The notes below the pieces were generated by a model. It did not search any database, was not told the DNA's origin, and saw nothing but the letters and a program-made list of their open reading frames with translations. This document shows positions 18,264-27,258 of a stretch of DNA of 64,000 nt, in pieces (the stretch's first letter is position 1; every line of letters starts with the position of its first letter). This DNA comes from Hominilimicola fabiformis (GTDB lineage: Bacteria > Bacillota > Clostridia > UBA1381): positions 103,929-167,928 of the forward strand of contig NZ_JAJEQM010000006.1 in NCBI RefSeq assembly GCF_020687385.1, in the 5' to 3' direction. The position numbers and the translations under genes are program-made.

Positions 18264-18436
18264 AAATTAGCCCACAGCGCTATTTTTTACTCGGGCTGGT
18301 CGCAGACCAAAGGTCTGCTGCTCGCCATGCAACCGGGGCGGTATCAAGTATACAGCACCCGAGTTTCAAAACAGCACTGTGAACAAATTAATCCACAGCA
18401 CTTGCTGAAAAAATCCTTAAACTTGGGGAGGTAACT
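18264..18436 (+). other. Structured intergenic segment between cysS and mrnC
   Basis: Contains an outer pairing ACTCGGG (18289-18295) with CCCGAGT (18358-18364) enclosing a 7-bp hairpin GCAGACC-AAA-GGTCTGC (18302-18318), and several CCACAGC(A/G)C words. A related CCCACAGC...GGGC segment occurs near 35057-35084. No ORF. It may be a dispersed repeat or a folded RNA. Confidence 0.45.
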
Positions 18437-18835
18437 ATGCTTACAACTAAAAAGCCGTCACAGTTTTCGCCTTTGGCGCTTGCCTATATAGGTGACGGAG
18501 TGTATGAACTTTTTGTTCGTACACGAATTATAGAAGAACACGAAAATCTTCCTGCCAACAAACTGCATAAAAAGACCGTTCAGTATGTCAAAGCACACGC
18601 ACAGTCAAACAGTATAGACGCAATGCTTGAACATATGACAGATGATGAAACGGCGGTATACAAGCGAGGAAGAAACGCAAAATCGAATACAGTGCCGAAA
18701 AACGCAAATATGACGGAATACCGCAGAGCAACGGGATTTGAGGCACTTATAGGATTTCTGTATCTTTCGGGAGAAACGGAAAGACTTGACACACTTATGA
18801 ATATCGCGTATGAAAATGCGTTAGATAATAATTAA
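18437..18835 (+). CDS. mrnC: Mini-ribonuclease III
   Basis: 132-residue RNase III-like endonuclease without a dsRNA-binding domain, which in Bacillus matures 23S rRNA. The catalytic helices are visible: SPLALAYIGDGVYELFVRTRI (Asp in the GDG motif) and TGFEALIGFLYLSGE (Glu in EALIG). GGGGAGGTAACT precedes the ATG. It follows cysS, its usual clostridial neighbour. Confidence 0.92.
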   Translation: MLTTKKPSQFSPLALAYIGDGVYELFVRTRIIEEHENLPANKLHKKTVQYVKAHAQSNSIDAMLEHMTDDETAVYKRGRNAKSNTVPKNANMTEYRRATGFEALIGFLYLSGETERLDTLMNIAYENALDNN

Positions 18836-18857
18836 TTTAAGGGAGGAAATACGACAC

Positions 18858-19706
18858 ATGGATAAGAAAAGAGTCACAGAGCTGTCAATCATTGCAAACA
18901 ATGTTCGTAAGCACGCTCTTACAGCCGTATACAGTGCGGCATCGGGACATCCGGGAGGTTCATTATCTGTAGCAGATGTTTTGACATTGCTTTACTTTGA
19001 GGTAATGAACGTAGATCCGAAAAATCCTAAAATGGAGGACAGAGACAGATTTGTTCTTTCAAAGGGTCACACAGCACCTGCACTATACGGTGTACTTGCA
19101 GAAAAAGGATTTATACCAAAAGAGGATATTAAGACATTCAGAAATGTAAACAGCTATCTTCAAGGACATCCTGATATGAACAAAGTACCCGGCGTTGATA
19201 TGTCAACAGGTTCATTGGGACAAGGTGTGTCAGCCGCAGGCGGTATGGCACTTGCCGCAAAGCTTGACAACAAGGATTACAGAGTATATTCTGTTCTTGG
19301 TGACGGTGAGCTTGAGGAAGGACAGGTTTGGGAGCAAGCTATGTTTGCCGCTCATTACAAACTTGACAACTTTACGATTTTCGTTGATAACAACGGCTTA
19401 CAGATAGACGGTGACATTTCTAAGGTAATGAATCCTAATCCTATCGATAAGAAATTTGAGGCATTCGGTTGGCACGTTATAAAGGTAAGTGCTCATAATT
19501 TTGAAGAACTTATGGCTGCTGTTGACGAGGCAAAGGCTACAAAGGGACAGCCTACCGCTATTATAATGAAGTCTGTTAAAGGCAAGAATGTTTCATTTAT
19601 GGAAAATAACGCAGGCTGGCACGGTTCTGCACCTAATGAAGAACAGTACAATCAAGCAATCGCAGAGCTTGATAAAATAATCAAAGGATTGGAGGCGAGT
19701 CTGTAA
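18858..19706 (+). CDS. Transketolase, N-terminal subunit
   Basis: 282 residues, the thiamine-diphosphate-binding half of a split transketolase of the pentose phosphate pathway. Visible: HPGGSLSVADVLTLLYF (about 30-46), FVLSKGHTAPALYGVLAEKG, STGSLGQGVSAAGGMALA and the cofactor motif LGDGELEEGQVWEQAMFAAHY...FVDNN. GGGAGGAAATACGACAC precedes the ATG. Its last base is the first of the next ORF (TAATG), so the two subunits are translationally coupled. Confidence 0.96.
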   Translation: MDKKRVTELSIIANNVRKHALTAVYSAASGHPGGSLSVADVLTLLYFEVMNVDPKNPKMEDRDRFVLSKGHTAPALYGVLAEKGFIPKEDIKTFRNVNSYLQGHPDMNKVPGVDMSTGSLGQGVSAAGGMALAAKLDNKDYRVYSVLGDGELEEGQVWEQAMFAAHYKLDNFTIFVDNNGLQIDGDISKVMNPNPIDKKFEAFGWHVIKVSAHNFEELMAAVDEAKATKGQPTAIIMKSVKGKNVSFMENNAGWHGSAPNEEQYNQAIAELDKIIKGLEASL

Positions 19707-20635
19707 TGGCAAAGAAAGCTACAAGAGAATCATACGGAGCGGCGCTTGTAAAGTACGGTGAAAACCCTAACATAGTTGTGCTTGACGCTGACCTTTCAAA
19801 ATCAACAAAAACAGAAATGTTCAAGAAAGCATATCCTGAAAGATTTATAAATATGGGTATTGCAGAAAGTAATATGATGTGCGTGGCAGCAGGACTTGCC
19901 GCAAGCGGAAAAATCGCTTTTGCGTCAACATTTGCAATGTTTGCCGCCGGCAGAGCCTTTGAACAGGTTAGAAACTCAATCGGCTATACAAAGCTTAATG
20001 TTAAAATCGGTGCTACTCACGCAGGCATTTCTGTCGGTGAGGACGGTGCGTCACATCAATGTCTTGAGGACATCGCTTTAATGCGTTCAATTCCTAATAT
20101 GGTTGTTATAAACCCTGCCGATGATATTGAGGCTATGCAAGCTGTTAAGGCGGCTATTGACCACGACGGTCCTGTATATATGAGATTCGGTCGTCTTGCC
20201 GTTGAGGACGTAAACAGTGAGGACTACAAGTTTGAACTTGGCAAGGGCGTTCAACTAAAGGATGGTAAGGACGCAACAATTATTGCAACCGGTCTTATGG
20301 TAGGTATGGCACTTGAAGCGGCAAAAATGCTTGAAGAAGAAGGCATTTCCGCAAGAGTAATCAATATCCATACAATCAAGCCTATAGACGAAGAAATAAT
20401 AACAAAGGCTGCTAAGGAAACAGGCGCTATCGTAACAGCTGAAGAGCATTACATTATGGGCGGTCTTGGAAGTGCCGTTACGGAAGTGGTATGTGCAAAT
20501 GCTCCTGTACCTGTTAAGATTATCGGTACTGACAGATTCGGTAAATCGGGTAAACCGGCTGAATTATTTAAGGAATACGGTTTAACTCCTGAAAATATCG
20601 TTAAAAATGTAAAAGATGCCATTGCAATGAAATAA
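19706..20635 (+). CDS. Transketolase, C-terminal subunit
   Basis: 309 residues, the second half of the split transketolase: the pyrimidine-binding domain (about 1-180, GIAESNMMCVAAGLAASGK, SVGEDGASHQCLEDIALMRS) and the C-terminal domain (about 190-305, TAEEHYIMGGLGSAVTEV). It starts one base inside the stop of the N-terminal subunit gene after GGAGGCGAGTCTGTA. Confidence 0.96.
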   Translation: MAKKATRESYGAALVKYGENPNIVVLDADLSKSTKTEMFKKAYPERFINMGIAESNMMCVAAGLAASGKIAFASTFAMFAAGRAFEQVRNSIGYTKLNVKIGATHAGISVGEDGASHQCLEDIALMRSIPNMVVINPADDIEAMQAVKAAIDHDGPVYMRFGRLAVEDVNSEDYKFELGKGVQLKDGKDATIIATGLMVGMALEAAKMLEEEGISARVINIHTIKPIDEEIITKAAKETGAIVTAEEHYIMGGLGSAVTEVVCANAPVPVKIIGTDRFGKSGKPAELFKEYGLTPENIVKNVKDAIAMK

Positions 20636-20652
20636 TCATTGGAGGTAAAATT

Positions 20653-21201
20653 ATGAAAAAGTTATTGCTTGTGTTAGCAAGCTTGGCTATGATAATAGGT
20701 TTGTGTGCTTGCGGCGGTGGCGGCGGACTTTTTGCAAAGCCGACACCTACACCGATACCTGAAATCGACCCGGCGACACTTATCACAACTGATGATGTTG
20801 CACTAAATGCCGGATATACACCTGTTATTGAGGAATCAGGTACAAGTCGTAACGGTAATGTTGCGACAGTGCTTTACAGAAGTGAGCCTATAGGTCAAAA
20901 TGATACTGTAACGGTTAAGGTTACACAGTTCACAGATACTATTGATTATCAAATGCTTTTCGACCAGTACGAACAGGAAAAGTCAAAACGTTCTTCTGCT
21001 GAATTGGTTGAGGGTATAGGACAGGAATCGTATATAGCGTTTCCGACTATCCATGTGTACGACAGAGGCTGTATAATTGAGATTACAGCCGGTTCGGGCA
21101 GTGACGATAATCAAAAGACTTTGCTTAAAAATCTTGCGATTACTGCGGCGGGTCGCTTGGAAAGCATAATTCCCGACAACACAGGTCAAAATAAAGAATA
21201 A
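20653..21201 (+). CDS. Putative lipoprotein of unknown function
   Basis: 182 residues. A type II signal peptide with lipobox LCAC (Cys about 19) is followed by Gly residues and the linker KPTPTPIPEIDP. The mature domain (about 40-180) contains LITTDDVALNAGYTPVIEESG, VTVKVTQFTDTIDYQMLFDQYEQEK and EGIGQESYIAFPTIHVYDRG, a pattern seen in small exported clostridial proteins. AATCATTGGAGGTAAAATT precedes the ATG. It lies 17 nt after the transketolase gene and ends at a terminator. No function can be assigned. Confidence 0.75.
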   Translation: MKKLLLVLASLAMIIGLCACGGGGGLFAKPTPTPIPEIDPATLITTDDVALNAGYTPVIEESGTSRNGNVATVLYRSEPIGQNDTVTVKVTQFTDTIDYQMLFDQYEQEKSKRSSAELVEGIGQESYIAFPTIHVYDRGCIIEITAGSGSDDNQKTLLKNLAITAAGRLESIIPDNTGQNKE

Positions 21202-21206
21202 AAACG

Positions 21207-21242
21207 AAAAGGATATTACTTTAGAGTGGTATCCTTTTTATT
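21207..21242 (+). terminator. Terminator after the lipoprotein gene
   Basis: Stem AAAAGGATATTACT with AGTGGTATCCTTTT (two G-T wobbles), followed by TATTTTG. Confidence 0.85.
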
Positions 21243-21313
21243 TTGACAATTTATAAAAAAAATTACACAAAAGGGGTTGATTTTTTTTGGTAACTATGAT
21301 ATAATCAAAAAAT

Positions 21314-21342
21314 TTGACATTTGGGGCGTTTTGTGTTATAAT
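21314..21342 (+). promoter_or_regulatory. Promoter of carD-ispD-ispF
   Basis: Exact TTGACA-N17-TATAAT, 44 nt upstream of the CarD-family ORF. Confidence 0.75.
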
Positions 21343-21386
21343 TATGTTGTTAAGATAGTGGTTAATGAGAAAGGCGGTAAGTAAAG

Positions 21387-21872
21387 ATGTATAGTGTCGG
21401 CGATAAAGTTGTACATCCTATGCACGGTGCAGGTACAATAGAAGAAATCAAAGAAATAGAGATTGTCGGCAAAAAACGTCAATACTATGTTCTAAAGTTT
21501 GCCATAGGCAATATGGTAACAAATGTACCGATAGAAAACAGTGAAGAAATCGGTATTCGTCCTGTTATAGAAAAGCAGGAGGCAAAAAAGGCACTTCAAT
21601 ATTTTCGTGACGCGGAGCTTGAAGATGACGCGAATTGGAATAAACGTCAGAGAGATAATCTTATTAAGATTAAGTCGGGAGATATTTATCAAGTGATTTT
21701 GGTATTGAAAGAACTGATGTACCGTGAAAAAATAAAAGGTCTTTCAACAAGTGAAAGAAAGACTCTTACCAGTGCAAAACAGATTGTTGTAAGCGAACTT
21801 GTCCTGTCGGAAGTTGCCGATGTTAGTGACATTGAAAGCATTTTAAACGATACTGTTGACGCGTTGGTTTGA
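21387..21872 (+). CDS. CarD family transcriptional regulator
   Basis: 161 residues. The N-terminal RNA-polymerase-interacting (Tudor-like) domain begins MYSVGDKVVHPMHGAGTIEEI (about 1-60). The C-terminal helical domain holds RWxDRM-like DNA-contact helices (about 70-155, QRDNLIKIKSGDIYQVILVLKEL, LSTSERKTLTSAKQIVVSEL). CarD/CdnL proteins stabilise open complexes at promoters. It stands before ispD, a common clostridial order, with a 62-nt gap to the ispD start. Confidence 0.93.
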   Translation: MYSVGDKVVHPMHGAGTIEEIKEIEIVGKKRQYYVLKFAIGNMVTNVPIENSEEIGIRPVIEKQEAKKALQYFRDAELEDDANWNKRQRDNLIKIKSGDIYQVILVLKELMYREKIKGLSTSERKTLTSAKQIVVSELVLSEVADVSDIESILNDTVDALV

Positions 21873-21934
21873 TATGTGATTAAAAGTGCAGAGCTATGTT
21901 TTATGGCTCTGCTTTTATTTTGAAAGGATATATT

Positions 21935-22624
21935 ATGAAAATAACAGCGGTTATAGTTGCAGGAGGCAAAGGCACAAGAATGGGTGCCGATAAAAATAAG
22001 GTTTTTCTTAAAATATTAGGACGTGAAGTGCTTTATTATACAATTTCGGCATTTGAAAAAAATGATAAAATTGATGATATTATAGTTGTCACAGGCAAAA
22101 ATGATATAGAAGAATGTCAAATACTTGTTGACAAATACGATATAAAAAAGGTATCATATATAACAGAAGGCGGTGCGACACGTCAGGAGTCTGTTATGAA
22201 CGGACTGAAAAAAGCCGAAGGTGATATTGTGCTTATACACGACGGCGCAAGAGCGCTTGTGACAGATGATGAAATTAATAATTCTGTTGCGGATTGTATA
22301 AAATTCGGTGCGGCGGCGGTTGGTGTTAAATGCAAGGACACGCTGAAAAGTGCGGACAGTGACGGTTTTATAGCAGGAACTGTTGACAGAGAAAAAACAT
22401 TTATGATTCAAACTCCGCAGGTGTTTTATCTGGATAAGATACTTGATATGCACCAAAAAGCACTTGACGAAAATTTTGTCGCTACTGACGATTGTATGAT
22501 TGCCGAACATTACGGTGTTAAGATAAAAATAAGTGACGGAAATTATGATAATATAAAGCTCACAACTCCCGAAGATATGATAATCGGTGAAAGAATACTC
22601 AGAAAGCGAGGTATTACGGAATGA
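21935..22624 (+). CDS. ispD: 2-C-methyl-D-erythritol 4-phosphate cytidylyltransferase
   Basis: Third step of the MEP isoprenoid pathway: CTP plus MEP gives CDP-ME. 229 residues. Nucleotide-binding loop [18 protein letters not shown] at the N-terminus, then [25 protein letters not shown] and QTPQVF. The ATG at 21935 follows GAAAGGATATATT; an upstream in-frame extension to 21896 lacks family similarity. Overlaps ispF by 4 nt (ATGA). Confidence 0.97.
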   Translation: MKITAVIVAGGKGTRMGADKNKVFLKILGREVLYYTISAFEKNDKIDDIIVVTGKNDIEECQILVDKYDIKKVSYITEGGATRQESVMNGLKKAEGDIVLIHDGARALVTDDEINNSVADCIKFGAAAVGVKCKDTLKSADSDGFIAGTVDREKTFMIQTPQVFYLDKILDMHQKALDENFVATDDCMIAEHYGVKIKISDGNYDNIKLTTPEDMIIGERILRKRGITE

Positions 22625-23088
22625 GAATAGGACAGGGATATGACGTTCATAAGCTTGTAGAGGACAGAGATTGTATAATTTGCGGTGTTAAAATACCGTA
22701 TGAAAAGGGACTTTTGGGACATAGCGACGCAGACGTGGCACTTCACGCACTTGCAGACGCAATTCTCGGTGCGGCGGCACTCGGAGATATAGGAAAGCAT
22801 TTTCCCGACACAGATGAAAAGTATAAGGGTGCGGACAGCCGTATGCTTTTGAGAGAAGTCGTAAAGAAAGTGGCTGAAAAGGGATATTCCGTGGGTAATG
22901 CAGATGTTACGATAGTGGCACAAAGACCGAAGATGTTACCGTATATTGAGCAAATGAGAAAAAATGTTGCAGATGATTTGAATGTCGGTATTGATGATGT
23001 CAATATCAAGGCGACAACAACCGAAAAACTCGGCTTTGAGGGCAGAGGTGAGGGCATTTCCGCAACGGCGGTTGTATTATTGAAATAG
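22621..23088 (+). CDS. ispF: 2-C-methyl-D-erythritol 2,4-cyclodiphosphate synthase
   Basis: Fifth step of the MEP pathway, a zinc-dependent trimer. 155 residues, normal length. Metal ligands in GQGYDVHKL (Asp8, His10) and [37 protein letters not shown] and [19 protein letters not shown] complete the family pattern. Coupled to ispD through an ATGA overlap. Confidence 0.98.
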   Translation: MRIGQGYDVHKLVEDRDCIICGVKIPYEKGLLGHSDADVALHALADAILGAAALGDIGKHFPDTDEKYKGADSRMLLREVVKKVAEKGYSVGNADVTIVAQRPKMLPYIEQMRKNVADDLNVGIDDVNIKATTTEKLGFEGRGEGISATAVVLLK

Positions 23089-23101
23089 GGGGATATATGG
23101 C

Positions 23102-24058
23102 TTGAATATTTACGATTTTGATGAAACAATTTATGACAGTGACAGTACAAAGGATTTCTATTTTTACTGCTTGAAGAAATACCCTAAAATATTGCTTAGT
23201 GTGCCGATTATGGCATGGACATTCTTTTTGTACATTTTGGGAGTTAAAACGAAAACGCAGTTTAAGGAAAAAATGTATAGATTTTTGACATATGTACCTG
23301 ACATAGACAGTGCGTTAAACGATTTTTGGAATATAAATGAACACAAGGTTAAATCTTGGTACAAGGACAGACAAAAGGACGATGATATAATAATTTCCGC
23401 GTCACCCGAATTTTTATTGAAACCGATATGCGAAAGATTGGGTATAAAAAATCTTATGGCTTCAAAGGTTGATAAGCATACGGGATTGTATGACGGTGAA
23501 AACTGTTGGGGAGAAGAAAAGGTTAAACGTCTTTATGAGAAATTTCCAAATGCTAAATGTGAGGAATTTTATTCCGATTCGCTTTCCGATACACCGCTTG
23601 CCGAACTTGCGGATAAAGCAATGATTATAAGAGGAAATGAACTTATTGAGTGGAATGAGTATAAACCGTCAAAATTAAAAATGTTCTTGTCAAGAGAATT
23701 TTTGTCGTTCCTTATTGTCGGCGGAATTAATACGGTGAGCAATGTAATTTTTTCAACAATATATTCATTGTTTATTCCGAATACCACACTTGCATTTTTT
23801 CCCGGATATATAACGTCAAATGTGGTGTCGTATTTGCTGAACAGTAAGCTTACATTTAAAGAACGTTTGGGATTTGTTAAGTTTATAAAATTCTTTATAT
23901 CGTATATTCCGAACTTCATAATACAGACAATTATCGTTTGGCTGTTTGATAATTTCATTCACGGTCCAAGCGTCATCGCTTACGCAATCGCCGCCATTAT
24001 CGGCGTGCCTGTGACGTTTGTGTTTATGAAGATATTTACGTTTAAGAAAAATGATTGA
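23102..24058 (+). CDS. HAD-IB phosphatase fused to a GtrA-like membrane domain
   Basis: 318 residues. The N-terminal half (about 1-195) is a haloacid-dehalogenase phosphatase: motif I YDFDETIYDSDST, motif II IIISASPEF, Lys in the GEEKVKRLY helix, and motif III YSDSLSDTPLAELAD. The C-terminal half (about 200-318) is a GtrA-like four-helix membrane domain (FLSFLIVGGINTVSNVIFST ending FTFKKND). GtrA proteins are associated with moving or modifying polyprenyl-linked sugars, so a lipid-phosphate substrate is plausible for the fused phosphatase. The start is TTG at 23102 after GGGGGATAT. It lies 13 nt after ispF, and the MEP pathway makes the precursors of polyprenyl carriers. Confidence 0.82.
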   Translation: MNIYDFDETIYDSDSTKDFYFYCLKKYPKILLSVPIMAWTFFLYILGVKTKTQFKEKMYRFLTYVPDIDSALNDFWNINEHKVKSWYKDRQKDDDIIISASPEFLLKPICERLGIKNLMASKVDKHTGLYDGENCWGEEKVKRLYEKFPNAKCEEFYSDSLSDTPLAELADKAMIIRGNELIEWNEYKPSKLKMFLSREFLSFLIVGGINTVSNVIFSTIYSLFIPNTTLAFFPGYITSNVVSYLLNSKLTFKERLGFVKFIKFFISYIPNFIIQTIIVWLFDNFIHGPSVIAYAIAAIIGVPVTFVFMKIFTFKKND

Positions 24059-24062
24059 TATT

Positions 24063-24090
24063 GTAGGGGCGACCATTGGTCGCCTTTTTT
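24063..24090 (+). terminator. Palindrome plus T-run: likely terminator made from a dispersed repeat
   Basis: GTAGGGGCGACCATTGGTCGCC followed by TTTTTT right after the HAD-GtrA gene. The inverted repeat GGCGACCA/TGGTCGCC with a T-run should act as a Rho-independent terminator. Confidence 0.65.
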
Positions 24091-24120
24091 GGTGGACGGT
24101 AATTCAAAAAAATATTATTC

Positions 24121-24148
24121 GTAGGGGCGACCATTGGTCGCCTTTTTT
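24121..24148 (+). repeat. Second copy of the GTAGGGGCGACC palindrome with T-run
   Basis: Identical to the copy at 24063-24084, including the six T residues, 58 bp downstream. Confidence 0.8.
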
Positions 24149-24173
24149 GTATGGTTGTTAAAAATATAAAACA

Positions 24174-24268
24174 GCCACCACTCTGTCACTGCGTGACACC
24201 TCTCCTCAAGGAGAGGCTTGTTGGCTCCCATCGAGGGGAGCTGTCAACGCAGTTGACTGAGGGGTGGC
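24174..24268 (+). repeat. MITE-like repeat, best-preserved copy
   Basis: 95 bp from GCCACCACTCTGTCAC to GTTGACTGAGGGGTGGC, imperfect terminal inverted repeats. Inside are four successive palindromes: GTCACTGCGTGAC, CCTCTCCTCAAGGAGAGG, GCTCCCATCGAGGGGAGC and GTCAACGCAGTTGAC. It has no coding capacity and is opposite in orientation to the copies at 13.3 and 35 kb. It sits between the converging HAD-GtrA and aroA genes. Confidence 0.8.
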
Positions 24269-24276
24269 TTAAAATT

Positions 24277-25542
24277 TTATTTCCCTAATTTATAAAAATC
24301 ATCAAAGAAAGTCGGGTATGACACGCACGCGCAATCGCTGTCGTCAAGTGTTGATTCACCGTCGGCGAGTTGTGCAAGCACTGTAAGGCTCATAGCCATT
24401 CTGTGGTCGCCATATGTTTTGAAATCAGCACCGTGAATACTCTTACCGCCGTTTATAATCATACCGTCATCGGTTTCGGTAATATCGATACCGCATTTAT
24501 TAAATTCGTCAACTACCGCACGAATTCTGTTTGTTTCTTTCACCTTTAATTCCTGTGCGTCTTTAATAACCGTTTGACCGTCTGCAAAAACTGCCGCAAC
24601 TGCGATAATAGGAAGTTCGTCAATAAGTCGAGGGATAATATCGCCGCCGACTGTTGTGCCTTTTAATGACGAAGAACGCACTGTAATATCCGCAACGGTT
24701 TCACCTGCCGAAGTATGTACATTTTCAAGTGTAATATCTGCACCCATATCCTTTAAAACGTCAATAATACCTGTTCTTGTAGGGTTTATACCGACATTTG
24801 TTACTGTAATTTGCGAGTTCGGCATAATTGCACCAAGTACCAAAAAGAATGCGGCTGAAGAAATATCGCCCGGAACATCAACATTAACTGCCGTAAGGTC
24901 GTTTGTGGGTTTTACGGTAATATCAAGATTATCAACTGTTAAATCCGCACCCATAGCACTTAACATAAGTTCTGTATGGTCACGTGATTTTTCAATTTCG
25001 TGAATAACCGTTTCACCGTCTGCATAAAGTCCTGCAAGGATTATCGCAGTCTTAACCTGTGCGGACGCAACAGGCATTTTGTAGTCTATACCGTGCAATT
25101 TTGTACCTGTAATATAAAGCGGACAATATTCATTTTCGATTTTTGCACCCATCATTGAAAGTGGTTGTACGACTCTGCCCATAGGACGTTTTTGAATAGA
25201 CGCGTCACCCGTAATTGACGTATCAAAATTTTGGCCTGCCAAAATACCGCACAAAAGACGTGTCGTAGTACCGCTGTTGCCTGTATAAAGCATTTCATCA
25301 GGCTTTAAAAGACCTCTTAGACCGTTACCGTGAACGGTTACGTTTTCACCGTTTATATCTATATCAATTCCCATTTTTCTGAAACAGTCAATAGTTGAAA
25401 GACAGTCCGCACCCTTTAGAAAACCGCTTATTTCGGTTACGCCGTTTGCAAGCGAGCCAAGCATAACGGCACGGTGTGAGATTGATTTATCGCCGGGAAC
25501 TTTAATTTGTCCAACGGCTTTTTTTATTTTCTGAATTACCAT
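24277..25542 (-). CDS. aroA: 3-phosphoshikimate 1-carboxyvinyltransferase (EPSP synthase)
   Basis: Sixth step of the shikimate pathway, joining PEP and shikimate 3-phosphate. 421 residues, normal length. Motifs: VPGDKSISHRAVMLGSLANG (about 14-33), YTGNSGTTTRLLCGILAGQ (about 85-103), RPMGRVVQPL, VASAQVKTAIILAGLYA, ELKVKETNRI and GDHRMAMSLTVLAQLA. Preceded by GGAGGATAAGAA. It stands alone; aroB is at 37.4 kb. Confidence 0.98.
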   Translation of the reverse strand: MVIQKIKKAVGQIKVPGDKSISHRAVMLGSLANGVTEISGFLKGADCLSTIDCFRKMGIDIDINGENVTVHGNGLRGLLKPDEMLYTGNSGTTTRLLCGILAGQNFDTSITGDASIQKRPMGRVVQPLSMMGAKIENEYCPLYITGTKLHGIDYKMPVASAQVKTAIILAGLYADGETVIHEIEKSRDHTELMLSAMGADLTVDNLDITVKPTNDLTAVNVDVPGDISSAAFFLVLGAIMPNSQITVTNVGINPTRTGIIDVLKDMGADITLENVHTSAGETVADITVRSSSLKGTTVGGDIIPRLIDELPIIAVAAVFADGQTVIKDAQELKVKETNRIRAVVDEFNKCGIDITETDDGMIINGGKSIHGADFKTYGDHRMAMSLTVLAQLADGESTLDDSDCACVSYPTFFDDFYKLGK

Positions 25543-25604
25543 TTCTTATCCTCCGTATATTCCCGATAACAAGACAAGGAACATCTTAATTTAGTTATAA
25601 AATA

Positions 25605-25633
25605 ATTATATCATAAATAGGATATAAAGACAA
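25605..25633 (-). promoter_or_regulatory. Promoter of aroA
   Basis: TTGTCT-N17-TATAAT on the minus strand, about 63 nt upstream of aroA. It overlaps the upstream region of the divergent yabM-like gene. Confidence 0.55.
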
Positions 25634-25655
25634 GTTAAAATGCGTGGAGGGAGTT

Positions 25656-27188
25656 ATGAAAAAGCAGAGTTTTCTTACCGGTGCGGTAATACTTATGATA
25701 GCAAATGCAATATCAAAAATACTCGGTGCGGTATTTAAGATACCTCTTACATATATACTTAACGAGGACGGAATGGCGGTGTTTAATATCGCATTTGAGG
25801 TTTACATAATGTTTTTATCGTTTATCATTTCGGGTTTGCCGTTTGCAATATCGAAAATGGTTGCGGAATCAAATTCAAGAGGAGAATACAGTAAAACCCA
25901 CAGAATAGTGAAAATTTCAACAATATTGCTTGTGTGTATAGGCATTGTCGGAAGTGTCGCGCTTTATTTCGGCTCACCGTTTTTTGCACTTGCAATGAAA
26001 GAAGAAAAGGCGATATATGCAATACAAATGATTGCACCGTCAATATTTTTCGTTGCACTCGGTACGGCATATAAAAGTTATTATCAAGGCGTTTCAAATA
26101 TGATACCGACCGCACTTTCACAAGTAACAGAAGCGATTGTTAAACTTGCGGCAGGATATTATTTAGCTGTACTTTTTTTGAATTACGGCGTTGAAAAAAC
26201 AGCCGGCGGTGCAATAATGGGTGTAACGGCAGGTGAGATTATCGCAACGGCGATACTTATGATTATGTATTTTTACGGCAGAGATAAAAAGTATGTAAAG
26301 TCCGAAAAGAGCGATACTGCGGAAATATTAAAAGAGCTTATGTCAATCGCATTGCCGCTTTTATGTGCGTCGGTGGTGGCGAATGCAATAAATGTGGCAG
26401 ATACAACGCTTGTGCGGTCAAGACTGCTTGACGGCGGTTTTTCAAGTGATGAGGCAAGATTTTTGTACGGTGCGTACACCGGTTACGCACTTACCGTTTT
26501 TCATCTGCCTGTCGGAATACTTGCAACATTGGGTGTAAGCATACTCCCTGTAATAGCCGGAGCGATAGCCGTAAACAACACAAAAAAAGCACAAACCGCG
26601 ACCGATATAGGAATACGTCTTGCGGTTATGCTTTCAATGCCTTGTGCGGTTATAATGTACTTGATGAGTAATGAAATACTTACTGTATTATTTCATAACA
26701 GTTCATCGTCCGCTATGCTTACGGCGATAGCACCGTGCGTTATTATGATGTGTGTGACGCAGATAACGTCCGCGATATTACAGTCGGCAGGGAAAATAAT
26801 GCTGCCGTTTTTTACGGCACTTTGCGGAAGTGCGGTAAAGCTTTCAATGAGTTGGTATCTTATAGCTATGCCCGAAATTAATATATATGGTTCTGCGATA
26901 AGCTCAAATGCAGCATATATTCTTGTAATGATATTAAATTTAATTGCAATTCGTAAATGTTTGAGTTTAAAATTGAATATTACGGCAATAATTATAAAGC
27001 CCGCAATAGCGACGGTGCTTATGTTCGGTGTTATGTACATTTCATCGAACTATATTTCGGCGATATTGGGGGACGGATTCGTATATCTTGCCGTAATGTG
27101 CGGTATCGGTATGAGTGCGTATGTGCTTATGCTGTTTCTTACAAATGCAATATCGGTTAAAGAAGTACGAAAAATACTTAAAGGATAG
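25656..27188 (+). CDS. Oligosaccharide flippase family protein (YabM/SpoVB-like)
   Basis: 510 residues with about 14 predicted membrane helices, MOP/MATE-like superfamily. The N-terminus QSFLTGAVILMIANAISKIL and the IPLTYILNEDGMAVFNIAFEVYIMFL segment are typical of the SpoVB/YabM/MurJ-like branch that flips lipid-linked cell-wall or cortex precursors. The ATG at 25656 follows GGAGGGAGTT. Directly upstream of mazG, as yabM is in Bacillus, which supports the YabM label. Substrate is not known. Confidence 0.85.
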   Translation: MKKQSFLTGAVILMIANAISKILGAVFKIPLTYILNEDGMAVFNIAFEVYIMFLSFIISGLPFAISKMVAESNSRGEYSKTHRIVKISTILLVCIGIVGSVALYFGSPFFALAMKEEKAIYAIQMIAPSIFFVALGTAYKSYYQGVSNMIPTALSQVTEAIVKLAAGYYLAVLFLNYGVEKTAGGAIMGVTAGEIIATAILMIMYFYGRDKKYVKSEKSDTAEILKELMSIALPLLCASVVANAINVADTTLVRSRLLDGGFSSDEARFLYGAYTGYALTVFHLPVGILATLGVSILPVIAGAIAVNNTKKAQTATDIGIRLAVMLSMPCAVIMYLMSNEILTVLFHNSSSSAMLTAIAPCVIMMCVTQITSAILQSAGKIMLPFFTALCGSAVKLSMSWYLIAMPEINIYGSAISSNAAYILVMILNLIAIRKCLSLKLNITAIIIKPAIATVLMFGVMYISSNYISAILGDGFVYLAVMCGIGMSAYVLMLFLTNAISVKEVRKILKG

Positions 27189-27190
27189 AC

Positions 27191-27219
27191 TTGTAAAAAA
27201 TAATGCGGGGTGATATAAT
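27191..27219 (+). promoter_or_regulatory. Promoter of mazG
   Basis: TTGTAA-N17-TATAAT just after the yabM-like stop codon and 39 nt before the mazG start. Confidence 0.6.
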
Positions 27220-27258
27220 ACAAGAGATTGAAGAAAATATGAAAGGGATTTGTTACTT

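Noticed and set aside
24063..24268. CRISPR array
   Set aside because: The repeats are palindromes in two or three uneven copies without regularly spaced unique spacers, and no cas genes are present.
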